A DNA stretch of 64,000 bases from JAVJRN01 sp040218415 (GTDB lineage Bacteria > Bacteroidota > Bacteroidia > Cytophagales > Cyclobacteriaceae): assembly GCA_040218415.1 (NCBI GenBank), contig JAVJRN010000010.1, positions 1 to 64,000 on the forward strand. The letters run 5' to 3'. Position numbers and translations under genes: made by a program. This document shows, piece after piece, positions 60,568-64,000 of this stretch. Position 1 is the stretch's first letter, and each line of letters opens with the position of its first letter. The notes under the pieces are model-generated. The model had not been told where the DNA came from. It did not search any database and was given only the letters and a program-made list of their open reading frames with translations.

Positions 60568-60684
60568 ATGAAAGTAAAAGCATCTATTAAGAAGCGGAGC
60601 AGTGATTGCAAAATCATAAGAAGAAAGGGCAAGCTGTACGTGATCAACAAAAAGAACCCTAAGTTTAAACAAAGACAAGGATAA
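60568..60684 (+). CDS. rpmJ: 50S ribosomal protein L36 (zinc-free type)
   Basis: 38 residues: MKVKASIKKRSSDCKIIRRK followed by GKLYVINKKNPKFKQRQG. Of the C-C-C-H zinc ligands only one Cys remains, so this is the zinc-independent form. It lies between infA (13 nt) and rpsM (3 nt). Confidence 0.95.
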   Translation: MKVKASIKKRSSDCKIIRRKGKLYVINKKNPKFKQRQG

Positions 60685-60687
60685 GAC

Positions 60688-61065
60688 ATGGCTAGAATTG
60701 CAGGAGTTGATGTGCCAGACAACAAAAGAGGCGTAATCGGTTTAACATATATTTTTGGTATCGGTAGAAGTTCTGCGGAACGAATTTTATCAGAAACAGG
60801 GATAGACGTTAATAAGAAGGTGAGCGAATGGGATGATGATGAGGCAGGTGCGATCCGTACTTATATCAGTGAAAATTTCAAAGTCGAGGGTGTCTTAAAG
60901 TCGGAAGTACAGTTAAGCATTAAAAGGTTGATGGATATTGGATGTTATAGAGGTCTTCGTCATAGAAAAGGCTTACCTGTAAGGGGACAGCATACAAAAA
61001 ACAATGCTCGTACAAGGAAGGGTAAAAGAAAGACCATGGCCAATAAGAAGAAAGCAACTAAGTAA
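60688..61065 (+). CDS. rpsM: 30S ribosomal protein S13
   Basis: 125 residues. ARIAGVDVPDNKRGVIGLTY, the RLMDIGCYRGLRHRKGLPVR motif and the basic tail GQHTKNNARTRKGKRKTM are typical. Head protein contacting P-site tRNA. Ten nt before rpsK. Confidence 0.98.
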   Translation: MARIAGVDVPDNKRGVIGLTYIFGIGRSSAERILSETGIDVNKKVSEWDDDEAGAIRTYISENFKVEGVLKSEVQLSIKRLMDIGCYRGLRHRKGLPVRGQHTKNNARTRKGKRKTMANKKKATK

Positions 61066-61075
61066 GATTTAGAAG

Positions 61076-61468
61076 ATGGCGCAAAAGAGAAAAGATAAAG
61101 CGAAAAAAAGAGTTGTCAATGTTGACTCAACTGGTCAAGCACATATACAGGCAACTTTTAATAATATCATAATATCTATGACTAATATTCAGGGTCAAGT
61201 GATATCATGGGCATCAGCAGGTAAAATGGGGTTTAAAGGTTCTAAAAAGAATACACCTTATGCTGCTCAAGTGGCTGCACAGAACTGTGCTCAGGCAGCA
61301 CACGAATTAGGTCTTAGAAAAGTGGAGGTTTTTGTAAAAGGTCCTGGTTCTGGTAGAGAATCTGCGATTAGAACTATACAGAATTCAGGAATTGAAGTAA
61401 CAATGATTAAGGATGTTACTCCATTGCCTCACAATGGCTGTAGACCACCGAAAAGAAGAAGAGTTTAA
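61076..61468 (+). CDS. rpsK: 30S ribosomal protein S11
   Basis: 130 residues. GQAHIQATFNNIIISMTNIQ, VFVKGPGSGRESAIRTIQNS and the end HNGCRPPKRRRV are diagnostic. Platform protein of the 30S subunit. Twenty-one nt before rpsD. Confidence 0.98.
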   Translation: MAQKRKDKAKKRVVNVDSTGQAHIQATFNNIIISMTNIQGQVISWASAGKMGFKGSKKNTPYAAQVAAQNCAQAAHELGLRKVEVFVKGPGSGRESAIRTIQNSGIEVTMIKDVTPLPHNGCRPPKRRRV

Positions 61469-61489
61469 TAGCGTAAAGAATATAATTTA

Positions 61490-62092
61490 ATGGCAAGATA
61501 TACAGGTCCAAAAACTAAAATTTCACGAAAGTTTGGTGAGCCAATTTTAGGTAACAGTAAGGCGCTACAAAAGAAAAATTATCCTCCTGGTCAGCATGGA
61601 CGAGGAAGGAGAAGAAAGCAATCGGAATATGCAATCCAATTAGCTGAAAAGCAAAAAGCAAAATACACTTATGGTGTATTGGAGAAGCAGTTTGCGAATG
61701 TTTTTGACAAAGCATCAAGGAAAAGCGGTATTACCGGAGAGATTTTACTACAAATGCTTGAATCTCGTTTGGATAATACTGTGTACAGGTTGGGAATAGC
61801 TCCTACGCGAAGAGGAGCAAGACAACTTGTGTCCCACAAGCACATAACAGTCAATGGGGAAATCGTTAACATTCCTTCCTACACGCTAAAGAACAATGAT
61901 GTTGTAGGCGTAAGAGAAAAATCAAAATCCTTAGAAGCTATCAGCGACAGTCTATCATCAGGAATGAGAAATTTCTCATGGCTAGAGTGGAACTCATCCG
62001 AATTAAATGGTAAATTTTTGAATGTACCATCGCGTGATGAAATTCCAGAAAATATTAAAGAACAATTGATAGTTGAACTTTACTCAAAGTAA
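61490..62092 (+). CDS. rpsD: 30S ribosomal protein S4
   Basis: 200 residues. ARYTGPKTKISRKFGEPIL, the S4 RNA-binding domain (LESRLDNTVYRLGIAPTRRG, ARQLVSHKHITVNGEIVNIP) and the C-terminal IKEQLIVELYSK. No zinc motif near the N-terminus. Assembly initiator and frequent operon repressor. Thirty-four nt before rpoA. Confidence 0.98.
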   Translation: MARYTGPKTKISRKFGEPILGNSKALQKKNYPPGQHGRGRRRKQSEYAIQLAEKQKAKYTYGVLEKQFANVFDKASRKSGITGEILLQMLESRLDNTVYRLGIAPTRRGARQLVSHKHITVNGEIVNIPSYTLKNNDVVGVREKSKSLEAISDSLSSGMRNFSWLEWNSSELNGKFLNVPSRDEIPENIKEQLIVELYSK

Positions 62093-62126
62093 TAGTTCTA
62101 CTTTTAACTTTTAAAAGAACATATAT

Positions 62127-63116
62127 ATGTCAATCCTAGCATTTCAGATGCCAGAAAAGGTGGTAATGGAGAAAGCCGATGATTTTCACGGCTTATTCAC
62201 ATTCAAACCACTTGAACAAGGTTACGGTGTAACAGTAGGTAATGCGCTTAGAAGAATTCTTTTATCTTCTCTCGAAGGATATGCGATCACTGGTATTAAG
62301 ATTCCCGGAGTTCTACATGAGTTTTCTACAATTGAAGGTGTTGCGGAAGATGTGAGCGAAATCATTTTGAATCTAAAAATGGTTCGTTTTAAAAAAATCG
62401 CAGAGGTCATAGAAAACAATATTACGCTTGCTGTAGCGAATAAAAAACAATTAACGGCAGGTGATCTTGGCAAGGCGACTAATTCTTTTGAAATCCTGAA
62501 TCCAGATTTAGTAATATGTAACCTTGACGACAAAGCGCAATTCGAGATAGAGTTGAATGTGGAAAAAGGTCGAGGATACGTAGCATCTGAAGATAATAAG
62601 CCAGTTGATTCTAACTTTGCTTATATTTCAATCGACTCCATATTTACGCCGATAAAGAATGTAAAGTTCAGTGTTGAAAATACGAGAGTTGAGCAGAAGA
62701 CGGATTATGAGCAACTAATTATTGATATCGAGACCGATGGTTCTATCCATCCTGAAAATGCTTTAAAAGGCGCGGCTAATATTTTAATTCAACATTTCAT
62801 GTTGTTCTCTGATCAAAATATGATCTTAGAGTCGCAAGAACGAGGCGAGCCTGAACAAGTTGATGAAGAGCTTCTTCATATGAGAAAGCTTTTGAAAACT
62901 TCATTGAATGATTTAGATCTTTCAGTGCGTGCATATAATTGTTTGAAGGCTGCAGATGTCCGATCGTTGGGTGATCTAGCAAGATTAGAAATCTCTGATA
63001 TGATGAAGTTCAGAAATTTCGGAAAGAAGTCTCTGGCTGAGTTAGAGCAGTTAGTGGCTGATAAAGGATTAACTTTTGGTATGGATCTTGCAAAATATAA
63101 ATTGGAAGAAGAATAA
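62127..63116 (+). CDS. rpoA: RNA polymerase alpha subunit
   Basis: 329 residues. The N-terminal assembly domain shows FTFKPLEQGYGVTVGNALRR and LRRILLSSLEGYAITGIKI; the C-terminal domain (about 250-315) has NCLKAADVRSLGDLARLEIS and the FGKKSLAELEQLV helix that contacts DNA and activators. One-base overlap with rplQ. Confidence 0.99.
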   Translation: MSILAFQMPEKVVMEKADDFHGLFTFKPLEQGYGVTVGNALRRILLSSLEGYAITGIKIPGVLHEFSTIEGVAEDVSEIILNLKMVRFKKIAEVIENNITLAVANKKQLTAGDLGKATNSFEILNPDLVICNLDDKAQFEIELNVEKGRGYVASEDNKPVDSNFAYISIDSIFTPIKNVKFSVENTRVEQKTDYEQLIIDIETDGSIHPENALKGAANILIQHFMLFSDQNMILESQERGEPEQVDEELLHMRKLLKTSLNDLDLSVRAYNCLKAADVRSLGDLARLEISDMMKFRNFGKKSLAELEQLVADKGLTFGMDLAKYKLEEE

Positions 63117-63652
63117 TGAGACACGGTAAAAAAATAAATCATTTAGGAAGGACTGCAGCTCATAGAAGCGCTATGCTATCGAATATGGCATCTTCCCTTA
63201 TACTTCATAAAAGAATTAATACAACTTTAGCTAAAGCTAAGGCATTAAGGAAATATGTAGAGCCGATCATAACAAGGTCAAAAGTAGATACCACTCATTC
63301 AAGAAGAATAGCTTTTTCGTATTTACAGGATAAAGTGTCGGTACACGAGCTTTTCAGCTCGGTTGCAGATAAAGTTAGTGAAAGACCTGGTGGATACACA
63401 CGCATCATAAGAACAGGGACGAGACAAGGTGATAATGCAGAAATGTGTATGATGGAACTTGTTGATTTTAATGAATTAATGCTCTCAGAATCAGCAGAGG
63501 GCAAAACCAAAACAAGAAGATCAAGAAGAGGTTCGGGCACCAAGAAGGCCGATGACTCAGTTGAAGACGCTGTGGTGGTAGACGATAACGTGACGGATTC
63601 GAGTGATGAAGATGCGACATCTACCGATAGTGATGAGGCTAAAAAAGATTGA
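63116..63652 (+). CDS. rplQ: 50S ribosomal protein L17 with acidic tail
   Basis: 178 residues. The L17 core (MRHGKKINHLGRTAAHRSAM, TTLAKAKALRKYVEPIITRS, GGYTRIIRTGTRQGDNAEMC) ends near residue 125. The extra 50 residues start with a basic patch (KTKTRRSRRGSGTKK) and continue as an Asp/Ser-rich run (VVDDNVTDSSDEDATSTDSD). Extensions are common on L17 in this phylum; the role is unknown. Last gene of the ribosomal cluster. Confidence 0.96.
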   Translation: MRHGKKINHLGRTAAHRSAMLSNMASSLILHKRINTTLAKAKALRKYVEPIITRSKVDTTHSRRIAFSYLQDKVSVHELFSSVADKVSERPGGYTRIIRTGTRQGDNAEMCMMELVDFNELMLSESAEGKTKTRRSRRGSGTKKADDSVEDAVVVDDNVTDSSDEDATSTDSDEAKKD

Positions 63653-63672
63653 TTATTAATATACATTGATAA

Positions 63673-63703
63673 AAAAGGGATTGAGTTTAACTCAATCCCT
63701 TTT
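63673..63703 (+). terminator. terminator after rplQ
   Basis: Nearly perfect palindrome AAAAGGGATTGAGTT / AACTCAATCCCTTTT followed by TT, closing the long ribosomal transcript before carA. Confidence 0.88.
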
Positions 63704-63736
63704 TTATGTTATAGACCAAACCTATTTTTACAATTA

Positions 63737-64000
63737 ATGAAGTTACCAAAAAAAGAAAAGGCAATTCTTCTACTTGAAGACGGTTCATTATACGAGGGCT
63801 ATTCAATAGGGATGACAGGCACGTCAGGCGGTGAAATTTGTTTTAACACAGGTATGTCGGGATATCAAGAGATATATACTGATCCTTCTTATTATGGACA
63901 AATTATCGTAAATACCACTTCCCACATAGGCAATTACGGTGTACATGTTGAAGAAAATGAATCTAATAAAGTACAAATAAAAGGATTGGTCGTTAATGAC
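63737..64000 (+). CDS. carA: carbamoyl-phosphate synthase small subunit (3'-truncated by window)
   Basis: The first 88 codons are visible and open to the window end. MKLPKKEKAILLLEDGSLYE, then SIGMTGTSGGEICFNTGMSG and YQEIYTDPSYYGQIIVNTTS are the N-terminal domain of CarA, including the F-N-T-G-M-x-G-Y-Q-E signature. The glutamine amidotransferase domain lies beyond the window. It provides ammonia for arginine and pyrimidine synthesis. It follows the rplQ terminator, so it has its own promoter, not recognised in the 33 bp available. Confidence 0.95.
   Translation, partial: MKLPKKEKAILLLEDGSLYEGYSIGMTGTSGGEICFNTGMSGYQEIYTDPSYYGQIIVNTTSHIGNYGVHVEENESNKVQIKGLVVND

Overview
The window is chromosomal DNA from a member of the Bacteroidota, most likely a marine member of the order Cytophagales. 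The evidence is a PKD-repeat surface protein with a type IX secretion sorting tail at the left edge, TTTG / TAnnTTTG promoters in front of tRNA and ribosomal genes, few Shine-Dalgarno sequences, and the tRNA-Tyr/Gly/Thr-tuf-tRNA-Trp-secE-nusG-rplKAJL-rpoBC order. Genus-level naming would be a guess.

Layout. 1-3565: the end of a large PKD/T9SS protein, an Lrp/AsnC regulator and a PyrR-like phosphoribosyltransferase. 3524-6040: an unusual non-coding repeat array holding extra copies of the phosphoribosyltransferase gene's 3' end and a short core segment present in both orientations. One gene for a probable kinase-fold protein (4280-5332) sits inside a repeat unit, between 10-bp direct repeats. 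6115-7188: a MurG/UGT-like glycosyltransferase. 7203-19745: an envelope-export island. It holds an NtrY/NtrC-type kinase and sigma-54 activator, a TetR-ABC-HlyD-TolC operon on the minus strand whose ABC protein has a degenerate nucleotide-binding domain, and a divergent plus-strand HlyD/LolD-type ATPase/TolC group with no permease gene. The promoter regions of the activator gene and of the plus-strand group each carry two copies of a TGTYC-N6-GWACA element upstream of a TTGGCAT box. This suggests that the two-component system controls itself and the exporter.

19718-33056: housekeeping genes in short operons: lpxH with a beta-propeller-like secreted protein, rsfS-ftsH, birA, ahcY, three glycosyltransferases, an ECF sigma/anti-sigma pair leading into gmk-nadD, pyrH-frr, and a biotin carrier protein that birA could modify.

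33128-64000: the translation and transcription super-cluster. It runs tRNA-Tyr, tRNA-Gly, tRNA-Thr, tuf, tRNA-Trp, secE, nusG, rplKAJL, rpoB, rpoC, a DUF3467 gene, rpsL, rpsG, fusA, rpsJ, then rplC through rplQ without a missing member, and finally the start of carA. A terminator and a new promoter split the classical S10 operon between rpsJ and rplC. rpoB appears to start with TTG. rpmD and rpmJ are short genes that are easily overlooked.

The strongest candidates for something new are the gene-in-repeat arrangement at 3524-6040 and the paired regulatory elements of the export island. All motif and homology statements were made by eye, without database searches.
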